A stretch of DNA of 8,692 nt from Clostridia bacterium (GCA_024408015.1 JAKSVJ010000037.1:1-8692), one strand, 5' to 3'; positions 1-6,189 are shown, counted from the stretch's first letter. Notes: generated by a model from the sequence alone, not told the origin. Program-made: numbers and translations.

Positions 1-137
1 GGAGGGTCGGGGGCCGTAGCGCCGTGGCGGAGCTGGGAGGGGGTGACGGGGAGGTTTGTGGGGACTGGGGGTGGAGCGAGGGGGGGCGGGCTGCGGTTGA
101 GCGGGTTGCCTCGTTTCGAAGAGACTGGGTCGTGCAA
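1..137. other. G-rich segment unlike the rest of the window
   Basis: By my count the first 120 bases are about 73% GC, with 69 G against 19 C. The remainder of the window is AT-rich, so this is an abrupt change of composition. I recognise no gene, RNA or repeat here. An open frame on the plus strand crosses it, but that frame continues antisense to the GH3 gene and its glycine/arginine-rich product resembles nothing I know. The neighbouring bases (about 148-274) are a damaged version of the GH3 gene end. The simplest inference is that sequence quality collapses toward a contig edge or that unrelated sequence was joined here. A real breakpoint is possible but less likely. Confidence 0.6.
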
Positions 138-147
138 CCGGATGGAA

Positions 148-274
148 GGGGCCTTTATAAGGGAAAGCGGTATCGCCGCAATACCTATGTGAAAGCAGTG
201 ATGTGTCTCGGTATCGACCGTGATGACGAAATGACAGAGTCTGAAGTTCGTACGGAAGAAACAGCAGGAAGAGC
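148..274 (-). pseudogene. Frame-disrupted C-terminal continuation of the GH3 gene
   Basis: The main GH3 frame matches the family up to NHLPT (residue 562, near base 275), where GH3 enzymes usually continue TGRP, then a short variable stretch, then a block like SRYIDxxxxPLYPFGYGLSYTxF. Here the residues are TALP, then AVSSVRTSDSVISS in frame. At 215-180 a second frame gives DTETHHCFHIGI, and at 171-148 a third frame gives TAFPYKGP. Read together these pieces retain the expected order (RYID, then a CFPFGYG-like stretch, then SYTAF). At least two indels plus substitutions are needed to restore one frame. Either the sequence is error-rich here or the gene end is really decayed. The usual C-terminal fibronectin-III-like domain is not present. 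Confidence 0.55.
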
Positions 275-1960
275 AGTTGGTAGATGATTGTAATAAATAG
301 GTTCTTGACCAGTGCAAAGAGGGAATGTCATTGTTACTTTTCCTTCTGGATTTGCAAGTCCAAACAATAATTCCGCACATGCATTTCCACCTTCAGTACC
401 AGGCTGCCACATGTCGAGTATAGCTGGAGCTATATCGTCAAGGTCTTTGATTGCCAAAGGTCTACCATTAAACAACACAACAGCCGTATTCTTATTAACT
501 TTAACAATCTCTTCTGCAAGCTTTATTTGATTTCTAGGTAATTCTAGCATTGCGCGGCTATTACCTTCGCCACTCCAGCTTTGATGCTCACCAAGACAAA
601 GAATAACGATATCACTTTCTTTAGCTACGTTTACAGCAGAGTCGATGTCTAAGTCTTCACCTTTCCAAGTGCATCCTTTTTCAACCTTAATGATTGAACT
701 TGGAACGATATTTTTAATACCTTCTACAACTGATATTGTATCGTCAGATTTACCGACACATGACCATGAACCAATGATTTCTTTCTCATCAGCAAAAGGC
801 CCAATTACAGCAATTTTTTTAACATCAATGCTAAAAGGTAGAACGCCATTGTTTTTCAAAAGAACACTTGATTTTGTTGCTGCTTTTCTTGATAAAGCTC
901 TATGTTCTTTGCAAAGATGATTTGACTTTTCATTATCCACAGAAGCGTATCTATATGGGTTATCAAATAGACCAAGTTCTTCCTTGAGTCTAAGTACACG
1001 CAAAACGGCTTTATCAATTTGTTCAATTGATATGATACCCTCATCGATTAACTCTTTTGCATATTTATATATTGTAGCAGACATCATTTCGATCTCGTTG
1101 CCAGCAAGAAGGGCTTTCTTTGCTGCTTCTTTTTCATTTTCAACGACACCGTGCTTAATCATTTCTCTAAAAGCGTTATAGTCACTAATAATAGAACCGT
1201 CAAAGTTCCACTCATCTCTCAAAATATCAGTAAAGAGAAGCTTCATTCCTGTAGCAGGTTCTCCGGCAATTGTGTTAAATGATGTCATAATCATCTTAAC
1301 TTTTGCATCAATTGCTCCCTTATATCCTTTAAGATAGAATTCACGCATGGTTCTCTCTGACATATCAACAGTATTGTAATCTCTGCCGGCTTCAGCTGCA
1401 CCATATGCTGCAAAATGTTTTACACATGCTGCTATATTATGGTCCTTTGTCATATCGCCTTGATAGCCTTCGACTTGAGCAGCAGCAAGAACCGAGTTGA
1501 GATATGGATCTTCACCAGTTGACTCCATAACTCGTCCCCATCTAGCATCTCTAACAAGATCAACCATTGGTCCAAAAGTAACTTGAACACCACTCGAAGC
1601 GGCTTCTTTAGCTGCCATGTTTGCACAATCTCTAACAAGTTCTTTATCAAAAGAGCATCCCATTGCTAAAGGAATAGGGTATATTGTCTTATATCCATGA
1701 ATAACATCTTGCATAAATAGAAGTGGAATATGATGAGGATGTCTACGAACAGCAATTTCTTGTACTGTACGCATTGTTGTGGCACAGTCAAAGTTCAAAA
1801 CTGAACCTGCATATTTACCATCTTCAGCATCTATACCAAGAGCAGAAGCCGGGCCGGTTATTTCAGCAGTGTTTTCTTTAAAAAATGAGCAGTTCAACTG
1901 TGTTAATTGACCGACTTTTTCTTCAAGTGACATCTCGTTAAGAAGCTTTTTAATATCCAT
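185..1960 (-). CDS. GH3-family beta-glucosidase-type glycoside hydrolase, C-terminus disrupted
   Basis: This enzyme would release terminal non-reducing beta-linked sugars (often glucose or xylose) from oligosaccharides by a retaining mechanism. It starts MDIKKLLNEMSLEEKVGQLTQ, the usual cytoplasmic clostridial GH3 opening, with no signal peptide. The N-terminal barrel domain carries KHFAAYG (181-187), RDYNTVDMSER (193-203) and IISDYNAF, with Asp260 as the predicted nucleophile. The second domain (about 380-550) carries LGEHQSWSGEGNSR, with Glu465 the likely acid/base by family position. Both catalytic residues and the sugar-binding loops are present. Only the end is wrong: after NHLPT (558-562) the sequence diverges and stops at 591, while full family members usually run past 700 residues with a fibronectin-III-like domain. 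The start is supported by GAAAGG at 1976-1971 and by TAATG coupling to msrA. The exact sugar specificity cannot be read from the sequence. Confidence 0.9.
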   Translation of the reverse strand: MDIKKLLNEMSLEEKVGQLTQLNCSFFKENTAEITGPASALGIDAEDGKYAGSVLNFDCATTMRTVQEIAVRRHPHHIPLLFMQDVIHGYKTIYPIPLAMGCSFDKELVRDCANMAAKEAASSGVQVTFGPMVDLVRDARWGRVMESTGEDPYLNSVLAAAQVEGYQGDMTKDHNIAACVKHFAAYGAAEAGRDYNTVDMSERTMREFYLKGYKGAIDAKVKMIMTSFNTIAGEPATGMKLLFTDILRDEWNFDGSIISDYNAFREMIKHGVVENEKEAAKKALLAGNEIEMMSATIYKYAKELIDEGIISIEQIDKAVLRVLRLKEELGLFDNPYRYASVDNEKSNHLCKEHRALSRKAATKSSVLLKNNGVLPFSIDVKKIAVIGPFADEKEIIGSWSCVGKSDDTISVVEGIKNIVPSSIIKVEKGCTWKGEDLDIDSAVNVAKESDIVILCLGEHQSWSGEGNSRAMLELPRNQIKLAEEIVKVNKNTAVVLFNGRPLAIKDLDDIAPAILDMWQPGTEGGNACAELLFGLANPEGKVTMTFPLCTGQEPIYYNHLPTALPAVSSVRTSDSVISSSRSIPRHITAFT

Positions 1961-2463
1961 TATATTTCAACCTTTCTGTTTTTTTTTTTTTTTTCTTCAA
2001 GTTCTTTTTCAAAAGCTTCAGGGTTTTTTATAGCATAATCTTGATGGTAATCTTCGGCTTTCCAAAAAGATTTGAATTTTTCAAGCGCAACACAAACGGT
2101 CTTTCCTGTTTTTTGTTCGATGCTCTTCATTTTACTAATAGCCAAATCTTTTTGTGCATCATTTTCATAGTATATAGCTAGAGTATATGAGTGCCCTCTA
2201 TCAATGAATTGGCCACCATCGTCGAATGGGTCAACATTGTAGAAATATGTATCTATTATTTCATTAAGAGAAGTGATTTTTTCATCATACTCAATGCAAA
2301 TGGTTTCTCTATGCATTGTCTTTTGATGTTTAACGTCGTCATATGTGGGATTTATTTCGTCACCACCGCTGTATCCGCTTATGACTTTAGTAACGCCATT
2401 TATTTCGTTATATGGTTTTGCGATGCACCAAAAGCATCCACCTGCTAAATATATTTTTTCCAT
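1960..2463 (-). CDS. msrA: Peptide methionine sulfoxide reductase MsrA
   Basis: MsrA reduces methionine-S-sulfoxide in proteins back to methionine and acts in the cytosol during oxidative damage. The 167-residue length suits the family. The active-site motif GGCFWC is at 8-13, with Cys10 as the predicted catalytic cysteine. It is followed by GVTKVISGYSGG (23-34) and NPTYDDV, then by DPFDDGGQFIDRGHSYTLAIYY, a variant of the substrate-pocket block seen in the Bacillus/Clostridium type of MsrA (GCFWC followed by KPY or KPF). No C-terminal resolving-cysteine block is visible. Cys13 could serve in recycling, but that is inference. No MsrB domain is fused. It is the first gene of a pair with the GH3 gene. 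The start at 2463 is preceded by AAGGG at a normal distance and by a good promoter. The extreme C-terminus (EEKKKKNRKVEI) depends on the length of a 16-A run. Confidence 0.95.
   Translation of the reverse strand: MEKIYLAGGCFWCIAKPYNEINGVTKVISGYSGGDEINPTYDDVKHQKTMHRETICIEYDEKITSLNEIIDTYFYNVDPFDDGGQFIDRGHSYTLAIYYENDAQKDLAISKMKSIEQKTGKTVCVALEKFKSFWKAEDYHQDYAIKNPEAFEKELEEKKKKNRKVEI
1971..1976 (-). promoter_or_regulatory. Ribosome binding site of the GH3 gene inside msrA, with TAATG coupling
   Basis: On the minus strand GAAAGG lies 10 bases before the ATG at 1960-1958. The msrA stop codon (1962-1960) and this ATG share one base (TAATG). This arrangement normally gives translational coupling or re-initiation, so the two genes are read from one message. 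Confidence 0.65.
1979..1994 (-). repeat. 16-base A homopolymer within the msrA 3' end
   Basis: Sixteen consecutive T on the plus strand read as A16 in the msrA message. They encode the KKKK part of the C-terminal EEKKKKNRKVEI tail. The tract lies two bases upstream of the GAAAGG ribosome binding site of the GH3 gene. Tracts this long are prone to polymerase slippage and to sequencing length errors, so the last residues of MsrA are uncertain. Confidence 0.9.
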
Positions 2464-2489
2464 GATGATACCCTTATGTTTTTTCTTTC

Positions 2490-2518
2490 ATACTACCACA
2501 GCAAACGAAAAATGTCAC
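2490..2518 (-). promoter_or_regulatory. Predicted msrA-GH3 promoter with extended -10
   Basis: On the minus strand GTGACA (2518-2513) is followed by a 17-base spacer and TAGTAT (2495-2490). TGTGG immediately precedes the -10, a TRTG-type extension known from Gram-positive promoters. The predicted start of the message is near 2483, giving a leader of about 20 bases that includes the AAGGG site of msrA. Confidence 0.7.
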
Positions 2519-2530
2519 GTTAATATTAAC
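2519..2530. promoter_or_regulatory. Perfect 12-bp palindrome between divergent promoters, candidate operator
   Basis: GTTAATATTAAC is a perfect palindrome. It abuts the msrA -35 box (2513-2518) and overlaps the dipeptidase -35 box (2526-2531). A protein bound here could affect both promoters at once. No regulator gene is in the window, and the motif is AT-rich enough that chance is possible. Confidence 0.45.
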
Positions 2531-2554
2531 AAATCATACAAATTGTGGTAAAAT
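2526..2554 (+). promoter_or_regulatory. Predicted C69 dipeptidase promoter with extended -10
   Basis: TTAACA (2526-2531), a 17-base spacer and TAAAAT (2549-2554), with TGTGG directly before the -10. The predicted transcript start is near 2561, just ahead of the AGGAGG ribosome binding site at 2565-2570. Confidence 0.75.
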
Positions 2555-2579
2555 CAAATGCAATAGGAGGTACACGATT

Positions 2580-4043
2580 ATGGCATGTACAACAATTTTA
2601 GTAGGAAAAAAGGCAAGTTATGATGGCTCAACGATGATTGCTAGAAATGACGATGGTTCATATGATGTAAAAAAGCTAATCATTGTTGATTCAAAAGATC
2701 AGCCAAGAAAATATAAAAGTGTAATTGGACAACTTGAAATCGAGTTGCCAGACAATCCAATGAAATATTCATCAACACCATGTGTTAACACTAATCGTGG
2801 CATATGGGCAGCAAATGGTATTAATGAAGCAAATGTTGCAATGACAGCTACAGAAACCATTACCACAAACGCAATTGTAATGGGTGCTGATCCAATGGTT
2901 AGATTCAAGAAAGCTAAAACCAAAAAGGAAAAGGACATACCAGGCGGTATCGGTGAAGAAGACTTAGTTGTTCTTGTTTTGCCATATATTCATTCAGCTA
3001 GAGAAGGTGTTGAAAGATTAGGTATGTTGCTTGAAAAGTATGGAACATACGAATCAAACGGAATTGCATTTTCTGACCAAGATGAAGTGTGGTGGATGGA
3101 AACAATAGGCGGACATCACTGGATTGCAAAGAGAGTCAAAGATGATGAATATGTTATTATGCCAAACCAGTTTGGATTGGATAATTTTGATTTTGATGAT
3201 GCTTATGGTGACAAAAAAGAGAACATGTGTTCAAGTGATCTCAAAGAATTTGTGGAAAAATATCATCTTGATATGAATAATGATGGTAATTTTAATCCAA
3301 GAATTGCTTTTGGTAGTCACTCTGATTCAGATCATGTTTATAACACTCCTAGGGCTTGGTTTATGGCTAGATATTTTAATCCGAGAACATATAAATGTGA
3401 TGGAGATAATGCGGATTTCACCCCAGAGAGTGATGATATCCCATGGGCACTTGTTCCAGAGAGAAAGATAACAGTTGAAGACGTAAAATACATATTGTCT
3501 TCATACTATCAGGGAACACCATACAACCCACATGCCAAAGCTGACAATCCAAAGAAGGGAATATATCGTCCAATTGGTATCAATAGAACAGGTGTAATGG
3601 CTATTCTTCAAATAAGAGGATATGTTCCTGATGCAATTAAATCGATTGAATGGGTATGCTTTGGGCCAAATCCATTTAACGCATGTGTCCGAATGTACAC
3701 TAATGTAAGTAAATTCCCAAAATACATTAGCGAAGTGGGAATGGATGTTTCAACAGAGAACTTCTATTGGGGTAGTAGATTAATAGGTTCTTTGGCAGAC
3801 CCATATTATGGATACTGTATTCAAATGGTTGAGCGTTATCAAAATGCGATGGCATATCAAGGACATGAAATCGTTAATAGATTTGATAACAAATTTATTG
3901 AGACAAAAGATATTAAGGTAATAGATGAAGCTAATGAAGAAGCATCAGCTATGGCAAAGAGAGAAACAACATCAATAATTAACAATTTGGTGAGAGAGTC
4001 AAGCGTTAGAATGAAAGTAGGTTATTCTCGAGCTGATAATTAA
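2580..4043 (+). CDS. pepD: C69-family dipeptidase (PepD type)
   Basis: This is an N-terminal-nucleophile peptidase of MEROPS family C69, which cleaves dipeptides in the cytosol and so supplies amino acids. The 487-residue protein opens MACTTILVGKKASYDGSTMI, closely like the lactobacillar PepD/PepDA enzymes. Cys3 is the predicted nucleophile, becoming N-terminal after removal of Met-Ala. Arg22-Asn23-Asp24 is the conserved ARNDD-type block beside the active site. Further family-typical stretches are NRGIWAANGINEANVAMTATETI, EEDLVVLVLPYIHSAREGVE, VWWMETIGGHHWIAKR and RPIGINRTGVMAILQIR. No signal peptide or membrane segment is seen. A strong AGGAGG lies 9 bases before the ATG, so the start is secure. 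The gene is a single transcription unit, divergent from msrA and closed by a hairpin terminator. The exact dipeptide preference is unknown. Confidence 0.93.
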   Translation: MACTTILVGKKASYDGSTMIARNDDGSYDVKKLIIVDSKDQPRKYKSVIGQLEIELPDNPMKYSSTPCVNTNRGIWAANGINEANVAMTATETITTNAIVMGADPMVRFKKAKTKKEKDIPGGIGEEDLVVLVLPYIHSAREGVERLGMLLEKYGTYESNGIAFSDQDEVWWMETIGGHHWIAKRVKDDEYVIMPNQFGLDNFDFDDAYGDKKENMCSSDLKEFVEKYHLDMNNDGNFNPRIAFGSHSDSDHVYNTPRAWFMARYFNPRTYKCDGDNADFTPESDDIPWALVPERKITVEDVKYILSSYYQGTPYNPHAKADNPKKGIYRPIGINRTGVMAILQIRGYVPDAIKSIEWVCFGPNPFNACVRMYTNVSKFPKYISEVGMDVSTENFYWGSRLIGSLADPYYGYCIQMVERYQNAMAYQGHEIVNRFDNKFIETKDIKVIDEANEEASAMAKRETTSIINNLVRESSVRMKVGYSRADN

Positions 4044-4050
4044 TTAACAA

Positions 4051-4080
4051 AAAACCGACCATGTGGTCGGTTTTGTTTTT
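4051..4080. terminator. Bidirectional intrinsic terminator between convergent genes
   Basis: AAAACCGACC (4051-4060) pairs with GGTCGGTTTT (4065-4074) around an ATGT loop. TTTTGTTTTT follows on the plus strand, and an A-rich stretch just before the stem supplies a U-run for minus-strand transcripts. It can therefore end both the dipeptidase gene and the 4082-5797 gene. Confidence 0.9.
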
Positions 4081-4081
4081 A

Positions 4082-5797
4082 CTAGTCAAAATAATCCCAT
4101 TTGTGATTAACTTCACATTTTATTGTGATATCTTTTTCAAGAGGAGAGAAGTCTGTAAGGTATACTGTAAATTTATTCGCAGGAACCGGAACGCTTCCTC
4201 TCATCGCACGATTGTAAAAATGCTTGCAAAAGACACCATCGATTTCGATATAATCTCCATCCATGTTCTGCATTGTAATTTTTCCTTCTTTTGCGCTAAC
4301 AGAAGTATTAGGAGAACCTTCAAGCATAGCCCCATTAGCGTTTACCATTACGTTTGGTGTTGTTACGAATTCCATTTTGAATGGTACTCTATCCATTCCA
4401 TCGACTTTAACATGAAGTTTGATTTCATTTTCAACAAATGATACTAATACTTCATAAGAATAGTCACTTTCAGCAATATCTTCACGACTCTTGTAGTCCA
4501 TTGTCCAATATTGTTCCGAGTGTTCAGGCGGATTATCAAATGGTTTTTTGTATCCAGTGTGAGCTTTGTATACTAAACGATAACTAGTTTCTCCGATTTG
4601 TTCAATAACTTCAGGTACAAACTGTCCAATAGCAAAGTAAGAAGAACACATACGCAATGTCGTAGTAATGCTTCCTGCTGTAATATTGATAAAGCCAGTT
4701 TTATTTGCAAGAAGTGTATAAGAAACATTATTGTATCTTCTTCTAACAATACTAGCTGTTGGCTGGAATATGTGGAAGTTTTCAGGAAGGTCATCGCGTT
4801 CTTTTATATTATAATCGGCAAGCATTATGTCTCTACACTCAAAGAAAGCGGTTGAATTAAATGCAGGAGTATATAGTTCTTTTCTTCTATTTATTGCATG
4901 GAGAAGAACTTGAATAAAGAATTCATCTTTTGTTTGTTTATATGCGAACACACAAATATCAAGATAAGCGCCAAAGTCAAACACAGTATCACTACCTACT
5001 TCACCCTTGTCACGGCGTGTTGAGTTTTGAGTGAAGATTGTAGTTCCACTTTCAAGGTATTTGAAAATAAGTGTGAGATTCTTCTTGACGTGCTGATAAA
5101 GCTCAGGGAGGTTACCTTCTCTAGCTATATAACAAAGAGCTCTATCTGTAATCGCACTATACATGCCAGCTGAACGTTCAGCAAAATCCCCATTATCATC
5201 AATGTCTATTTTTTCATCAAGATATTTGTTCGCAAGAATGATTGATTCTGGGTTTTTGTCTTCGTCTTTTAAAGTATTGTATGTGGTGAAGAGAGCAGCA
5301 GTGTGTACCCATCTATGGTTAGGTGTATGGAAACCACTATTTAGGAGTCCTTGAGATATCTTTTTGATTACTTGATATAACAAATCTTCAAGTTTGTTTT
5401 CTTTATCTGTTTTATTTTCAACTTTTAAAAATGCTCTATATAGAAAACACAATTGAGGTGCAGCAAAGAATTCTGCTTGGCGGAAATTAGAAATAATGTT
5501 ATCTGTTGTTCCGTCTTCTCTTATGTCATGATTCAATGCATAGCAACAGCAAGATGTCATTAGGTCAAGTAGAGTTTCACTTCTATACCATTTGCTCAGT
5601 GGTTCGTTATACAAAGCCATAGAATATGCAATGGTAGCAAAGTCAAAACTAAAATCGTATACACCATTCGCGCTATTTGGTTTGCCATAAATAGGGCTTG
5701 ATGGATCAGAAAAATTAGTAGCGTTTATTAGTCTTGGAATGCCTTGTTCTTCCATTCTTTGCATGTTGGCAATATATATGCTTTTTAAAGAAATCAT
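4082..5797 (-). CDS. Uncharacterised alpha/alpha-toroid carbohydrate-active protein, polysaccharide-lyase-like
   Basis: I do not recognise a named enzyme here. The 571-residue protein has no signal peptide. Residues about 1-300 are helix-rich and contain DGTTDNIISNFRQAEFFAAPQ (95-115), GFHTPNHRWVHTAAL (155-169) and DNGDFAERSAGMYSAITDRAL (201-221). Residues about 340-571 look beta-rich. A helical toroid followed by beta-sandwich domains is the plan of many polysaccharide lyases, including heparinase II/III, chondroitin and alginate lyases. From memory, similar proteins with a GxHTPNHRWV motif, an ERS...Y motif and a TDR motif are common, unannotated, in Bacillota and Verrucomicrobiota. The neighbour at 7208-8692 shows the same Trp-to-Glu spacing of 44 residues (Trp163 to Glu207 here). 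His157, Asn160, His161, Glu207 and Tyr213 are the best active-site candidates. An upstream in-frame ATG at 5827 is rejected because it lies inside the -10 box; ATG 5797 follows GGAGGAC at 5807-5801. Substrate and reaction are unknown. Confidence 0.75.
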   Translation of the reverse strand: MISLKSIYIANMQRMEEQGIPRLINATNFSDPSSPIYGKPNSANGVYDFSFDFATIAYSMALYNEPLSKWYRSETLLDLMTSCCCYALNHDIREDGTTDNIISNFRQAEFFAAPQLCFLYRAFLKVENKTDKENKLEDLLYQVIKKISQGLLNSGFHTPNHRWVHTAALFTTYNTLKDEDKNPESIILANKYLDEKIDIDDNGDFAERSAGMYSAITDRALCYIAREGNLPELYQHVKKNLTLIFKYLESGTTIFTQNSTRRDKGEVGSDTVFDFGAYLDICVFAYKQTKDEFFIQVLLHAINRRKELYTPAFNSTAFFECRDIMLADYNIKERDDLPENFHIFQPTASIVRRRYNNVSYTLLANKTGFINITAGSITTTLRMCSSYFAIGQFVPEVIEQIGETSYRLVYKAHTGYKKPFDNPPEHSEQYWTMDYKSREDIAESDYSYEVLVSFVENEIKLHVKVDGMDRVPFKMEFVTTPNVMVNANGAMLEGSPNTSVSAKEGKITMQNMDGDYIEIDGVFCKHFYNRAMRGSVPVPANKFTVYLTDFSPLEKDITIKCEVNHKWDYFD

Positions 5798-5800
5798 AAA

Positions 5801-5807
5801 GTCCTCC
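5801..5807 (-). promoter_or_regulatory. Ribosome binding site that fixes the start at 5797
   Basis: GGAGGAC on the minus strand lies three bases before ATG 5797-5795, with the GGAGG core five bases away. The upstream in-frame ATG at 5827 has no such site and would be upstream of the predicted transcript start. Confidence 0.85.
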
Positions 5808-5826
5808 GATTTGATAAGTCCTCTCA

Positions 5827-5854
5827 ATTATACATGTAATTCTTGGTTTGGCAA
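5827..5854 (-). promoter_or_regulatory. Predicted promoter of the toroid protein gene
   Basis: On the minus strand TTGCCA (5854-5849), a 16-base spacer and a consensus TATAAT (5832-5827). Transcription would begin near 5820, giving a leader of about 23 bases that carries the GGAGGAC site. Confidence 0.75.
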
Positions 5855-5866
5855 CATAAAAACCGA
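5843..5866. promoter_or_regulatory. Imperfect inverted repeat over the toroid gene -35 box, possible operator
   Basis: TTGGTTT (5843-5849) and AAACCGA (5860-5866) form an inverted repeat with one mismatch in seven and a 10-base spacer. It covers the -35 box, as expected of a repressor site controlling a substrate-induced gene. It is short and unsupported by a second copy. Confidence 0.3.
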
Positions 5867-5882
5867 TTATTATTATCTTTTT

Positions 5883-5905
5883 TTACAATAATTATTATTT
5901 TGTAA
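5883..5905. repeat. AT-rich inverted repeat between the divergent toroid and tRNA promoters
   Basis: TTACAA (5883-5888) and TTGTAA (5900-5905) are inverted copies 11 bases apart, and AATAATTATT (5887-5896) is a separate perfect palindrome overlapping the left arm. It could be a regulator site or simply an AT-rich coincidence. Confidence 0.3.
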
Positions 5906-5937
5906 TTTGCATCTATGTGCTAATGAACACAAAAAGG

Positions 5938-5966
5938 TTTACAAAATAGTCAAATTTGTTTATAAT
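5938..5966 (+). promoter_or_regulatory. Predicted tRNA-Ser promoter
   Basis: TTTACA (5938-5943), a 17-base spacer and consensus TATAAT (5961-5966). The predicted transcript start is about 15 bases before the mature tRNA 5' end, a normal distance for a stable-RNA promoter. Confidence 0.85.
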
Positions 5967-5987
5967 TGAAGAAAATGAAATTCATAT

Positions 5988-6077
5988 GGAAGCGTATCGA
6001 AGTGGTCATAACGGCCCTGACTCGAAATCAGGTAAACCCGAAAGGGTCCGAGGGTTCGAATCCCTCTGCTTCCGCCA
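5988..6077 (+). tRNA. tRNA-Ser, anticodon CGA
   Basis: The acceptor stem GGAAGCG (5988-5994) pairs with TGCTTCC (6067-6073), with one G-U pair. The anticodon stem CCTGA/TCAGG (6016-6020, 6028-6032) encloses the loop CTCGAAA with anticodon CGA at 6023-6025, which reads UCG codons. A long variable arm with ACCC-GAAA-GGGT, typical of type II tRNAs such as serine, follows. The T arm is GAGGG-TTCGAAT-CCCTC. The discriminator is G6074, and CCA is encoded at 6075-6077. Total length is 90 bases. It has its own promoter and terminator. Confidence 0.97.
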
Positions 6078-6080
6078 CGC

Positions 6081-6114
6081 AAAAATGACTTGGATATTTC
6101 CAAGTTATTTTTTT
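6081..6114 (+). terminator. Intrinsic terminator of the tRNA-Ser gene
   Basis: TGACTTGGA (6086-6094) pairs with TCCAAGTTA (6099-6107), including one G-U pair, around a four-base loop. A run of seven T (6108-6114) follows. Confidence 0.9.
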
Positions 6115-6128
6115 GCTAAAAAATGAAG

Positions 6129-6157
6129 TTGAAATTAGGATAAAAATGTGGCATGAT
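6129..6157 (+). promoter_or_regulatory. Predicted promoter of the oxidoreductase gene
   Basis: TTGAAA (6129-6134), a 17-base spacer and CATGAT (6152-6157), with TGTGG directly before the -10. The weak hexamer is compensated by the extended motif, which is shared with the msrA and dipeptidase promoters. The AGGAG ribosome binding site is at 6176-6180. Confidence 0.5.
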
Positions 6158-6189
6158 TGTTTAATAAAAAGTAATAGGAGAAATGGTAT

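Noticed and set aside
24..287. 87-residue plus-strand open frame at the left edge
   Set aside because: It runs antisense to the GH3 coding sequence and through the anomalous G-rich tip, and its product has no recognisable features. It is best explained by the composition bias.
1958..1994. Frameshift fusion of MsrA to the GH3 enzyme through slippage on the A16 tract
   Set aside because: In the GH3 frame a TGA (1969-1967) blocks read-through before the ATG, and the third frame stops at TAA a few codons into the GH3 gene. Slippage could only alter the MsrA tail.
4061..4441. 126-residue plus-strand open frame
   Set aside because: It begins inside the terminator hairpin and is antisense to the well-supported 4082-5797 gene, with a composition typical of a shadow frame.
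5825..5827. Upstream ATG as start of the toroid protein (10 extra residues)
   Set aside because: It overlaps the TATAAT -10 box and lacks a ribosome binding site, whereas ATG 5797 has GGAGGAC just ahead of it and lies downstream of the predicted transcript start.
5988..6077. tRNA-Ser as an integration site for a mobile element
   Set aside because: I saw no integrase, no second copy of the tRNA 3' end and no compositional change to either side; the tRNA has an ordinary promoter and terminator.
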